Shown piece by piece: positions 1 through 8,634 of a stretch of DNA of 16,975 bases; the first letter of the stretch is position 1, and every line of letters starts with the position of its first letter. Below the pieces are notes generated by a model. It ran no database searches, had not been told where the DNA came from, and saw only the letters and a list, made by a program, of their open reading frames with translations. The translations under genes and the position numbers were made by a program. The stretch is from Chloromonas sp. AAM2 (taxonomy: Eukaryota > Chlorophyta > Chlorophyceae > Chlamydomonadales > Chlamydomonadaceae): the NCBI GenBank assembly GCA_004335635.1, contig QAXH01001868.1, forward strand, positions 1-16,975, written 5' to 3'.

Positions 1-52
1 TCACGTGGGGGCAGTGAAGGGGTCACGTGAGGGCAGTGATGGGGACACGTAA
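1..52. repeat. 22-bp tandem repeat, about 2.4 copies
   Basis: TCACGTG begins at 1 and 23, and a diverged ACACGT at 45, giving a 22-bp period with a GGGCAGTGA core. The array probably extends left of the window. CACGTG is the palindromic E-box/G-box core, but here it is simply part of the repeat and no downstream gene start is evident. Confidence 0.75.
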
Positions 53-133
53 GTGTGACAGAGGAAGGTGGTGGGTATAGGGTGCCTGCATGGCCTATCA
101 CGCCATGCATAGAACCATGCATGCAACCTTGCA

Positions 134-199
134 GGACAGGTATACAATCATGCATGGACAGGTATACAATCATGCATGGACAGGTATACAATCATGCAT
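134..199. repeat. 22-bp tandem repeat, 3 perfect copies
   Basis: Three identical units of 22 bp start at 134, 156 and 178. Each contains GTATAC and ATGCAT palindromes. The flanks are also rich in ATGCAT (111-123, 230-235). The array is non-coding; the short open frame across it has no sign of being a gene. Confidence 0.9.
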
Positions 200-590
200 A
201 GACCGGCGTAGGCACACATCCAAGCCTGCTATGCATAGTCAGGTACACAAGCACATCTGGGCCTGCCTTCCCACTGAGTCATGAGTTAAGATTGGGCAGT
301 GCCACGGTGGTTGGTGAGCACAATACCAAGCGGCATGAGCAAGCAACCAAGGAGCTGGTCCACCTGTGTGTGTTTGTTGACGTTGGTTCAGCCTCGGTCT
401 TGACTTCTCTGAAGGCATGCTCGCCCCCTGGTGCCGGACAGGTGAAGTCTGGTTGCCTGCACGCTTGCTCAGCCATGTCTATGCAGGTTACCGCTGTTGC
501 CATCGAATACATAGTACCAAAGACATGTCTGCCTCACTACTTCTATCCACAATGCCTGTGTCCATTGTGTGCGCGTTGCTGTCCCTGTAG
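200..590. other. no supported gene
   Basis: Open frames exist here on both strands, for example 292-693 plus, but their predicted composition is unremarkable and they have no recognisable domain. The stretch is best read as intron or intergenic sequence 5' of gene A. Confidence 0.4.
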
Positions 591-675
591 TTATCGAGCA
601 GTTGCCACGTGCCAGGCGTGGGAGCTGAAAGTGTCAGACCTCTGGCCGCTCATGAAGATATACCCACAAATGAAG
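591..675 (+). CDS. gene A, candidate internal exon
   Basis: A possible exon lies between the acceptor CCCTGTAG (ends 590) and the donor AAG|GTGGGG (676). Read so that it ends in phase 0, it joins in frame to the exon at 913. It would encode a peptide ending WPLMKIYPQMK, followed by VTMMEYLRNRLC from the next exon. The support is only splice signals, matching phase and a protein-like composition. No homology is recognised, and it could be chance. Confidence 0.3.
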
Positions 676-912
676 GTGGGGTGCTGGGAATGACTCATGC
701 AATGCCTGAATTTGCTGGCACTGTGTACCGCGCCCCTTTCTGAACCAACCTTCAGATGACACGAGCTGCAACTGCCCACTCACTTCGTTTCTAGCACACA
801 ACTACCGTATTGTTATGTTTAGTCATCGGCCAGAGCTGATGACGTTTCACTGTCAGTTGGCTTGAGCACCTACATCACTTCTTACATATCCTTCCCATGT
901 TGCGTGCCCCAG

Positions 913-1080
913 GTGACGATGATGGAGTACCTTCGCAACCGGTTGTGTCGCGACATAGTGGGTGCAGACGTGGACCCCGACAACCACTGGGCCGAGCTGT
1001 CCGGGGTCATAGCGGCAGAGCTGAGCGCACCAGGGGTGGATCCGGTCAAAGTGGACAGCATTATTGTCGACCTGCAGAGG
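913..1080 (+). CDS. gene A, internal exon of a protein of unknown function
   Basis: This exon has exactly 56 codons (phase 0 at both ends), bounded by the acceptor GTGCCCCAG (ends 912) and the donor AGG|GTGGGT (1081). The peptide starts VTMMEYLRNRLCRDIVGADV and ends VDSIIVDLQR. It is a compact mix of hydrophobic and acidic residues with helix-like periodicity, unlike translated intron. It joins in phase to ADIESGELSSVLATLAE at 1697, which continues the same character. I do not recognise the family. If the upstream candidate exon is false, translation could instead begin at one of the two ATGs at 919-924. Confidence 0.6.
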
Positions 1081-1696
1081 GTGGGTGATTGCGGGGAAAT
1101 GGTGGGGCAGGAACTTTGGGGCAAGGTGGGCTACGGGGCGTTGGTTGGGTTGAGGGGCGAGGGGTGCATTGAGGGGCAGGAGGTGGGTTGTGGGGAATGG
1201 GATGTGGAGTGAGACGGGGCAAAGGTGTGTGCGGGACAGCAGCAGAATGATGCGGGCCAAGAGAGCCGGGGCAGGGCTGTCCTTTGGATGGGAGGGTTTT
1301 GTCGAGTTACGAGGTGTGGAGTTCTTTTCTGTGGAATTGTGAGAAATTCTGAATGGGACTAGCAGCGGGAAATTGCATTCATGATCTGAACAGCATAATA
1401 TGGACCTGGCAGTATGAGTATGCTGGCAGCTGCAAGATGATGGCAGTGAGATGGCAGTATAATTCAACTCCAAGCAATGGCTTGACCCAACCCTTGCCAC
1501 TGCAATAATTGAGTTGGAGTGCTTTGCAGAATTGCATCTCCCCAGTCTCTGCTGCTTCGAGCGATGGTCTGATCCCAGCATCAAAGATGCATAAGTTTGG
1601 TTCGATCCTGGGCGATGGCCAGATCACAGTTTTGTCAAGGTTAGAGCCTCGGGAGAATCGCAAAAGCATGCCGCAACCCTTTTTGTGCTCCTGCAG
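1081..1696 (+). other. gene A intron, about 616 bp
   Basis: The intron runs from GTGGGT to CTGCAG. Its 5' half is G-rich (about 1085-1205, GGGG runs). The 3' end has a pyrimidine-rich TTTTTGTGCTCCTGCAG acceptor. Nothing else is recognised inside it. The 243-residue open frame on the other strand (853-1584) overlaps the exon and is treated as a shadow. Confidence 0.5.
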
Positions 1697-2949
1697 GCGG
1701 ACATTGAATCAGGGGAGCTGTCCTCGGTTCTTGCCACCTTGGCTGAGGTGTGCTGTGTTCAGCCCTGGGCGCGACCAGCCGTCACGGAGGGGGACGTTCT
1801 TGGTGGCACACCCCTCACCACTCGATCCGCCTACCCCGCCTTCAACCCTCATCCACTGCCAAACGCTCTCACCAACCGTTACTCCATGGGACGCCGCATT
1901 CAAGGCCAGCACTCGCCGCACATTTCCCCAGAGCCATCGGCGCCGCTGTTTGCGCTGGCAGAGAACGGGAATGGCGGCGCAAAAGGCTCATCGGCACACG
2001 ATTCTCGGCCTGCAGAGGAACGGGATACTTTGCATGGTCCAAACAAAGTGTTGCCTCGCTCGCAGACAACGCGCTCTGCGCCGAATGAAACGGATGAAGT
2101 GGTGGGAGGTAGTAGCGGGGAAGAGCGCAGCGACCGGGAAGATCAAACGGACATGAACCGGTGGGCCAGTGCGCCAGTCGGTGATGACGCGGTTCTTGCG
2201 CAGATGCAACACGAAGAAGCGGTTAAGCAGCCCTGGCCAGTGGTGCGGCATACTAAAAGCATGGCGCATAGAGCGAGCCGCTTTGCACGCCAAAGCATGA
2301 TGGTTGCCGAAGATGATGCCGAAGGGGAGGATTCTGATGACGAGGGCGAAGGGCAGGACCGGCAAGACATAACGAGAGCGAAGTTGGAAAAAGATGGCGA
2401 AGCGCAGCCACCGATGCGGCATGCACCACCTGCTTTGACAACACCAAGCGAGCAGCCGTTTCCCTCCCTTCGAGGCGTGACTGCTGGTGGTGCGGCCTCG
2501 CCTCACCGCCGACATAACATCGGTTTCCGGCCGTTACCATCACCCGTGCCTGAAGGCCGCCCGGCCTCGCCACCCCGCAAGGCAGACAAGGCTGATGTCG
2601 ACCAGCCACAGCCGCACCGCGGGAGTTGTCCGTCTTGCAATGCAGAGCTGTGCCCGAGTTGCGGCCGGCCAGTCAGCGACACGCATGCGAGCCGCCCTTC
2701 ACGGACCATGGGTTCCACAAATACCCCCCAAGCAACATCCGCGGCTCCTAGTGTCCAGCGAGGCACAGGAACAGGACGCATCTCCGGTGCTGCCCTTAGC
2801 CGCACATTGCTAGGCGGCGGTGTTCACTTTGCCACTGTCACGGGCGCACCGGCATCGCAGGCCAGTGACGACACTTCTTGGCGAGAGCGACTGCTGGGAG
2901 GCGGTCTGAACAGGTCATCCAGGTGGCTGGGCGTCACGTCTGTCGACAG
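1697..2949 (+). CDS. gene A, large low-complexity exon with zinc-ribbon-like motif
   Basis: The frame stays open from the acceptor CTCCTGCAG (ends 1696) to a TGA at 2999-3001, more than 430 codons, which is long for chance. The first 17 residues (ADIESGELSSVLATLAE) continue the helical part from the previous exon. The rest looks disordered: Pro/Ser/Arg-rich, with an acidic patch (EDDAEGEDSDDEGEG, about 2307-2352). A CPSC-x4-CPSCG motif at 2627-2662 could bind one zinc ion. LLGGG occurs twice near the end. Likely donors are TCGACAG|GTGGGG (2949/2950) or ACATACAG|GTGATG (2997/2998), both phase 2; otherwise the protein ends at 2999. The sequence after 2950 reads like intron. The product is unrecognised, possibly a scaffold or regulatory protein. 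Confidence 0.6.
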
Positions 2950-3045
2950 GTGGGGCACACGCATTCAGTGGGCAGCGGCATGGTGGGGCACATACAGGTG
3001 ATGGGCAAAGGTATGCTGGATAGATAGGTGATGGGCAAGGGTATG

Positions 3046-3064
3046 GTAGGTAGGTAGGTAGGTA
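3046..3064. repeat. (GGTA)n short microsatellite
   Basis: GGTA is repeated about five times just upstream of a candidate acceptor (CTTGGGCAG, ends 3086). A similar short GGTA run occurs at about 13584-13598 in a gene B intron. Confidence 0.8.
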
Positions 3065-3086
3065 TACTGTACTTCCTCTTGGGCAG

Positions 3087-3183
3087 ATATGCTGGACTCA
3101 ACTCGCCGAGTCGGTGTTGTACGCTGAGAGAACACCCCCCATGCAGCAGTGCTCCTCCTCACAAGCGGTCGTTTTCTGTGTGA
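3087..3183 (+). CDS. gene A, candidate terminal exon
   Basis: After the acceptor TCTTGGGCAG (ends 3086), a frame with a two-base carry-over matches the phase 2 end of the large exon. It stays open for 31 codons, ending HKRSFSV and TGA at 3181-3183. A TGTAA, the usual polyadenylation signal of chlorophycean algae, lies 24 bp further on. The fit of phase, stop and TGTAA is suggestive, but the peptide is Cys/Pro-rich and unremarkable. Confidence 0.3.
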
Positions 3184-3206
3184 GAGTTTTGTGTACTGAT
3201 CACTAC

Positions 3207-3211
3207 TGTAA
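3207..3211 (+). terminator. TGTAA, possible polyadenylation signal of gene A
   Basis: TGTAA sits within CTACTGTAACAATAAC. The pentamer is common by chance. It is listed only because it follows the candidate stop codon of gene A closely. Confidence 0.25.
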
Positions 3212-4290
3212 CAATAACAAGCTACAACGGTGCTGAATAGGCGGTGCTGTGTGCTGTGTGCTGAGAGAACAACCCAGTGCTCTTTGTTGCACGTGACCGT
3301 ACTGCTTCAAACTAAGGAGTGCATCTAGCTAAGGACATCCAGGCCAGAAGGCACTTGCGTGTACTGGCTGAACCTACCGGCCGATCTGGGCTGGTGTCTT
3401 TGCTCCTCTGCTCCGCAGGTACAACAGCTTGGGTGCCTCATCCATTCCATTGCAGCAACAGTTCTGACCTGTTCAAGCCCTTGGCAGACACGCAGCCCAT
3501 GCTGCCGCTGCTGGCAGTATTGATGCTGGTCAACAAACACCTCTGGAAGCAACAGCCAACAGCTTGGTGGCAGGAATTATGCTTTCCTTGCTTTTGTGCG
3601 TATTGGAGCTTGGCAAGCCTGAAGCCATCGTGTGGGATGGAGGGGTTGCATGGAACAGGTCAACGCAGGGTCCCAAATGGCATAGCAAGGTGCACTTCGT
3701 TTCGGACCATTCCTTTTCCTTACCTATTTGTACTTAAGTTTATTACCATAGTATATAGCGTGAGCTTGACAAAAGTTTGTTCAGGAACAGCAACTCAACA
3801 CAGGTAACAAAAGGGAAATGCAAAGCGTGCGTGTGTGTTGTTGTTGTTGTTTACATGGCCTTCAGTATGGGGAGGACTGCTCAGCAGGGGGGCGTGTGTG
3901 TGTGTGTGTGTGTGTGTGTGCCACAGGATCCGTCCCCTAACAATTCAAGGCAGTTCTGGCAGAGGCCTTACGGCTGCTCATCATGTCCTCCAATGCACTC
4001 CCTTTTGCATACACTGTATGTACGTTAAGAATTGCAAGCATGGAGAGGCACCGCAAGATGTGTTTGTGTGAGCTCGCTCAAGTGTGCAGTCTTCTTGCCC
4101 GTCTACTTGTCTCAAAAACATCTCAGGCCTTGCTTGTGTGCCCACAACGGTTTATGACATGCCAAGGTAGGGTAACCTTCTTGTTCGGATATATGCCTGA
4201 CTTTGGCTGCATGTGTCCGAGGTGTGAGCACTAGTCTGTAGCCGGCACAGGTACACACAAGCTGCTTGAACAAGCTGCAACTGGACTCTT
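3212..4290. other. intergenic stretch, no supported gene
   Basis: I see no exon with convincing splice sites and protein-like content. The open frames at 3319-3807 and 3777-4234 have no recognisable domain. The second runs through a (TG)n microsatellite, which gives an artificial Cys-Val repeat. Confidence 0.4.
3894..3920. repeat. (TG)n microsatellite
   Basis: About 13 uninterrupted TG dinucleotides follow GGGGGGCG. Confidence 0.9.
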
Positions 4291-4291
4291 A

Positions 4292-4429
4292 TCATGGCCC
4301 GCCCATGGTGATTTGATCCATGGTGATCCGCTGCTGGGGCGTCGCCACGAATATCCGAGAGATGAGGTCCTTGCACTCGGGGGAAATGCCAAGGCCGGAG
4401 GGGACAGCATAGGAAACCGCCATGATGCG
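4292..4429 (-). pseudogene. orphan SnRK2-like Ser/Thr kinase exon (kinase subdomain X-XI)
   Basis: Read on the minus strand from 4429, the frame begins RIMAVSYAVPSGLG, continues ISPECKDLISRIFV and ends its homology in QQRITMDQI (about 4311). It then runs TMGGP to a TGA at 4292-4294. From memory of the family, plant and algal SnRK2 kinases (ABA/osmotic-stress type) carry RI...Y.P...ISPEC..LISRIFVA.P..RIT at the end of the catalytic domain, normally followed by an H-P-W-F motif, which is missing here. The arginine in the RIT block corresponds to the invariant Arg of subdomain XI. A polypyrimidine tract and TTACAG lie immediately upstream on the minus strand (4430-4460), so the 5' edge is an intact-looking acceptor. 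No other kinase exon was found on this strand. It is a gene fragment, or an isolated exon of a gene split by insertions. Confidence 0.65.
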
Positions 4430-4906
4430 CTGTAACGTACAGGGTAACGGAAAATAAAAGTATCAAGCGTGGGGCAAATGAGTGACGATGCACAGGTGAT
4501 GCACGGGGAAAATGGATGACAATGTCCAGTTTGTCTGTTGTAGAACGTAAAAACGTGGCAGTGGGTTCAGGTGCCAGATGGCAGGAGCAAGCAAAAAGTA
4601 GTGGCCAACAAACAAGGCTGCACCACAAAAGCAGGGAGCTGGATTGGTGGGGTGCTTTAACTTGCAACAAATATTTCAAGACTGTCGTCGTGGCTCGCAT
4701 GCACTTGTCTCGTATCCAACACTGAATAGACTCTTTGCACGGACACTTTTCTTGACACGTATGGGCTCTTTCCTTGGCACGCCTTCTGTGATCCCTTTGC
4801 CTGGCTGTTTTCCTGTCTTTCGTAGCTCTTGCCTTGTTACTTTCTACCTTCGGGCCCTGCCTCTGCCAACCTCCCTTCTTTCTCTTGTTTTTCTTCTTTT
4901 TCCTCC

Positions 4907-4937
<31 letters not shown>

Positions 4938-5445
4938 TGTCTTCTTCTTTTTTTGCTCCCGTGTCCTGTGACGACTTCCCTGATGTAAAATGTAACCATA
5001 CAAACCACCCACCGTTCCTGTATTCTGGCTTGACTTCGCTTCTGGTCTGGCAAGTGCTTCGGAAGTATGACTTTGTTGACATTATAGGTTCGTTTACCTT
5101 GGTTCACCTGGGATTGTTGCTGACAGGTTGTGAGCTGCTTCTGGCTCTTGCCAGCTGGTGACAAACTGGTTATTACCTTGCTCGAGTGTTCTTGGCTGAC
5201 TCTCTTGGGCACACTTGTACTGACGCACCTTTTTCATTGAGCACCCCCGGCAGTGAAAGGTTTTGCGGAGGCAGAACAAAGTCTCACTGAAGGGTTGTTC
5301 CTATTGATGGCATGGTGAATGCCGTGTGTACAAAAACAGTCCCAGAACTGGCAAACTTCTTTGTGAGTTAGTTTACTATAGCACGGAAGACGGCACTCCG
5401 CAAGGAGTGTGAGGGTGTTGCAATCAGCCCCATGTAATTCCATAC
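4430..5445. other. intergenic stretch with pyrimidine tract, no supported gene
   Basis: Apart from the pyrimidine-rich tract at 4871-4960, no recognisable coding sequence was found. The long minus-strand frames here (4152-5012, 4837-5212) are Lys/Arg- or Glu-rich only because they translate the purine strand of that tract. Confidence 0.4.
4871..4960. repeat. polypyrimidine/polypurine tract, (CTT)n-like
   Basis: About 90 bp of almost pure C/T on the plus strand, mostly CTT and CCT triplets with only a few G interruptions. Such mirror-like purine-pyrimidine tracts can form triplex DNA; that is general knowledge and is not shown here. Confidence 0.85.
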
Positions 5446-5975
5446 TTGCAGGCTAGCACCAAAGCCACGTCGGGAGTTTCGCAAAAGTTGAGCGCACGGA
5501 ACTTAAGACCCTTTGAGGTGCTTGAGGTGGTGGGTAGGAATGCTTGCCGGCCTGCTCTTTGGGCTATGCACCCGGTTGTTAATGCTTCCTTCTTGACACC
5601 GTGGCGCGACAGTTTTGATAGGTTTCCTGAAAGGGAGCCGCCACCACCTGACCCGGAGACGAGTGATGTCGAGGAGCGTTACGTGGTTGAGGCTTTGCGC
5701 AGGACCACAGAGGATACCTTCAATACAAGTGGGCTGGACATCCGGAGGAGAGCAACGAGTGGATGTTTGTGGACGATTTGGCAGAGGATTCGGATAAGGA
5801 GGCTTTAGCACGTTTGGTAGCGGACCATAGGGAGAAGTGCGAATTATTCGAGGACTTTGCAGATCAACCGCCGCAGCGCGCGCCGCGGTCGCGTCGGGCG
5901 CGTCGTGGATGTTCCGCCGACCTCCGCTGCTCAGAGCGCAGTTCTTCCACCCAAGCTGTGACAGCGGCCTGTTAG
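5446..5975 (+). pseudogene. Ty3/gypsy chromovirus integrase C-terminus with chromodomain, frameshifted
   Basis: The first frame (from about 5449) reads KLSARNLRPFEVLEVVG and then HPVVNASFLTPWRD. These match the conserved 'GPFKVLEVVG ... HPVFHVSLLKPYRD' block after the integrase core of Ty3/gypsy elements. A Pro/acidic linker and YVVEAL, the start of a chromodomain, follow. Near 5700-5712 the reading frame shifts. In the new frame (5712 on) YLQYKWAGHPEESNEW gives the chromodomain core with its aromatic and acidic residues. A basic tail (RAPRSRRARRG) then leads to TAG at 5973-5975. The integrase catalytic core, RT/RNase H, protease and gag are absent, and upstream sequence in this frame has stops. 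It is a dead 3' fragment of an element in plus orientation, followed directly by a putative LTR. Confidence 0.8.
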
Positions 5976-6383
5976 CCTCCGTCTTTTCGAGTTTTCGACC
6001 GGACGTTTCTGGAACGTTTTTCGAGAACAGTCGTATCGCATTCCATAGTTTGCCATCGGAGCACGCAATCTGCACTTTCGCAGGTTGCTGGACTCTGTAG
6101 TAATGTTTTTATGCACAATCCTTTGAGCCGGCATTGTCGGACTCAGCGACTCAGTTTCCAGCCTTCTCTTCATGCATCAATTGAGTTTCTCCAGTCCCTC
6201 ACTTGTGTAATGGCGTTTCTTGAGCACTGCCTGAAGTATATAAACCCGTGAATGTGTGCAAATGTGTCCTGTGATAATGTGATAATGCGATATTGCGCAG
6301 AACAGCGACCAGTGTAAAATCGAGAGCAGCCCTGTGCCGAGATGTCAGCAGGTGTGTAGTAGCAGCGAGACAGCCTACTAACA
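5970..6383 (+). mobile_element. putative 3' LTR of the Ty3/gypsy fragment
   Basis: The segment begins TGTTAG and ends CTAACA, a 6-bp inverted terminal pair of the TG...CA type. It is 414 bp long and starts exactly where the integrase frame stops. It holds TATATAAA at 6237-6244, a reasonable LTR promoter in the same orientation. No clear polypurine tract precedes it and no second LTR is in the window, so the boundaries are provisional. Confidence 0.5.
6237..6244 (+). promoter_or_regulatory. TATA box (TATATAAA) inside the putative LTR
   Basis: A perfect TATA-box octamer about 267 bp into the putative LTR, in the orientation of the element. It supports the LTR reading; present activity is unknown. 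Confidence 0.45.
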
Positions 6384-6552
6384 GCACCAGTCAGGTGAAC
6401 AGCAGTGTCAGCAAGAAGCAGCGACAGCGTCAGCGTGACAGCTAGGGTTTGAAAGCACTGCGTAACAGTAAAGACACAAAGTAGACTCAATCCCAAACAC
6501 ACAAGCACAGCACGGTGAAGATCCTACGAACGATAGTAAGCCACGACTACTG
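6384..6552. other. junction between LTR and polymerase fragment
   Basis: The sequence contains short CAG-rich direct repeats (GCAGTGTCAGC, GCGACAGCGTCAGCGTGACAGC at about 6404-6440). No gene was recognised. The minus-strand polymerase frame stops at the far edge. Confidence 0.4.
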
Positions 6553-7113
6553 TTACTCAAGCTGGCAACTTGTTACCGATGCATGTGGGTTCTCCGTGAG
6601 CCAGCCTGTGATACCGCCAAAGTACATGAGCCGAATGAACAGGCCTTTGGCTTCATCGCGTGTCACCTGGCATGCGCCCATCAAACTTTCCTCACGACTG
6701 GTGGTGTACCGGTCTGGCAAGGGACAGGCGATGTAGCACTTGGCCAGCTGCTGAGCCAGCAGGTCTGGGTGGCAATTCACCATGTCCACATCCCAATATG
6801 CTTCGAGGCTAGCACTGCTCGCGCCCCTTTGATCATCCTCACATAAGGTGTTGGCTGCATCCCCTCCACCATGATAGCTGCCTTCGTCCTCCCAAAGCCT
6901 TCCTGAGCTAACTGACCCTCTGACAGATGACCAGTAAGGCTCATTGGTATCCCTTAGCTTGGCCATCCCTTTGCTTTCCAAAAGACGTTGCGCTGCCTCC
7001 ACGTCAACCAGCTCCCTGTTGATGAACCGTGTTCTTTCGGCTTTGGACACAGCCAGCGCGCGCCTTGAAGAGCCTGCCACGGATGACCCGCTTGTCCTTG
7101 CTGAGTATGCCAT
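6553..7113 (-). pseudogene. fragment of TV-Pol-like family A DNA polymerase (virophage / polinton-like virus type)
   Basis: The 186-residue minus-strand frame contains two blocks. AYWDVDMVNCHPDLLAQQ (residues 105-122) resembles the motif A of TV-Pol proteins (D-x-D-x-x-N-x-H-P). RDEAKGLFIRLMYFGG (152-167) follows the family A polymerase motif B pattern R-x3-K-x7-Y-x-G. TV-Pols are known from virophages, polinton-like viruses and eukaryotic mobile elements. Motif C is missing, because the frame stops just after motif B, next to the gypsy LTR. Upstream, another frame (7004-7243 minus) is coding-like and ends near GRLFKA, suggesting a frameshift around 7040-7110. The fragment is therefore probably a dead relic. 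Assignment is from motif memory, not a search; a related phage-type primase-polymerase is the alternative. Confidence 0.55.
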
Positions 7114-8575
7114 CTGTTAGTGTGCTCACGTTGACTTCATTTAGGTGAACGGGCCTTACATCCCCTTCACACCAAGCCACGCAGTTTTGGTTGTGTCTGT
7201 TGCAGTCTGCCACTGCCAGAGAATGCAAGGCATGGTCAGTCAAAAGGAAGACATCTCCAAGGCTGGTTGTTCATGCAGATGCGCATGCCATGTGACTGGT
7301 ATCACGAAGACCATAACTATCCCTATGTTCGGCCGTGCTTTCCGTGCCGTGCATGCCGACCCGGCCGCATTCCACGATCGTGTGCATGACTTCCGTGTAG
7401 GTCACCGTTCTGCGACCACAATCAAGAACGTGCAGTTCGTTGTGATCTATGAAGGCAATAGCAAGGGGCGCGGTGTCCAAATTGAGCACTCCACATCATC
7501 ATCCAGTGTGTTGGCCCACTGATATCCTGGGTGTGATTACTGGTGTTATTTGCCCACCCTCCCACGCCAGGTCAGACAATTGGTGCATTGGCTTGGCATG
7601 CAGCAGGCTACGTATATATCCAGACAGCGGGAAACCTAAGGACTTGAGCAACAAAAACAAGGACGCGCGCGACGACAAGGAACGTGCCAAGCACGTACCC
7701 AGAAGCCCAAAGACCTAGAGACCCAGACCCGCACAGCTGGTCGCTTGCAACCCATCGTTATGGACCAGTTCCACAGTCCGAATCAGAGGTAACACACCGA
7801 CAGACCAGCTGACGCGATTTTTAAATTCAAAGCGCTTGACGCAAAGCTCTTGGCTCATGGTCTGCGCGCAGGGGCAGAAGTTGCTTAGCTGCCATGCGTT
7901 GGCGTAACTTGACTTGCTCATGGTGCAAAACCGGTACTAGCTGTGCGTCAGCGCTGCAGACTGGGCATAGTGCCAAAGCTGCGTTTCTGCAGCCTGCTAC
8001 CTGCTGTCATAAACAGCGCATGGAAACCCATCACAAGTTGTGCCGTCGATCCCAGAAAAAATTCTTGTCTCGGAAGGACTCTCGGTCTGAAGAGTCTACA
8101 TCTTCATCTGAAAGAAGCTTGCCAACGCCTAGCCGCCGATTGCTGGGGCACACGGAACTGTGGTCAGTGACTGGTTGACATAATGCTCAGACACTCCTTG
8201 AATGTGCTGGAGACTTGAGACATTTCCCATGGTTTTGGAGGCTGATTCTCAGTTTACCCTACTTTCAAGTGCCGAAGCTGCCTGGCAGGCATACGTGATG
8301 GGCACAAATGCCTCCACAAGCGAACCAAGGTTGTTTAGGTGCCGCACCAAACTACCTTTCATGTGGTACCAGACATGGCAAGGTCGACACCAGAGTCACA
8401 TGCTGACACCTGCAGGACCATTTTGACCTCTTGCAGTGCGTGATTCGCATATGAAAGACCGATCTGGGCCTGTTGTCTGACGGATACTGTCACATTTTGG
8501 GCCTTACTTCCTTTTACCGCAGGCGTCATATCACAGTCCGTGTAACCTTGAAAGGCAATGGCAGCCGTCACACAG
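7114..8575 (-). pseudogene. decayed coding-like sequence upstream of the polymerase fragment
   Basis: On the minus strand, several adjoining frames look protein-like but are broken by stops and frame changes: 7004-7243, 7271-7489, 7715-7921, about 8267-8400 (VWYHMKGSLVRHLNNLG then a stop) and 8359-8575. They follow each other in the order expected of one or more genes transcribed towards the polymerase fragment. No family is recognised. They may be the rest of the same mobile element, or the impression may come from composition alone. Confidence 0.25.
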
Positions 8576-8578
8576 CCT

Positions 8579-8580
<2 letters not shown>

Positions 8581-8634
<54 letters not shown>
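8581..8634. repeat. (CAT)18 microsatellite
   Basis: Eighteen perfect CAT triplets, followed by TAATCATTATTACC. On the minus strand this is an (ATG)n tail, the same motif that ends the LINE fragments in gene B. A nearby insertion read on the minus strand from about 8700 may have brought it in. Confidence 0.95.

Noticed and set aside
853..1584. 243-residue minus-strand open frame
   Set aside because: It is antisense to the gene A exon at 913-1080 and its intron, with no recognisable motif. The plus-strand reading has matching splice sites and phases.
3780..3801. Possible micro-exon between TTGTTCAG and GTAACA
   Set aside because: It has AG and GT borders but no neighbouring exon to join in phase and too few codons to judge.
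4152..5012. 286-residue minus-strand open frame
   Set aside because: It is Lys/Arg-rich only because it translates the purine strand of the 4871-4960 tract. Its downstream part overlaps the kinase exon in a different frame.
5503..6075. 190-residue minus-strand open frame
   Set aside because: It is antisense to the gypsy integrase and chromodomain, which are clearly recognisable on the plus strand.
8359..8634. Minus-strand frame starting with poly-Met
   Set aside because: The poly-Met is the (CAT)18 microsatellite. Only the part after it is kept, as weak relic sequence.
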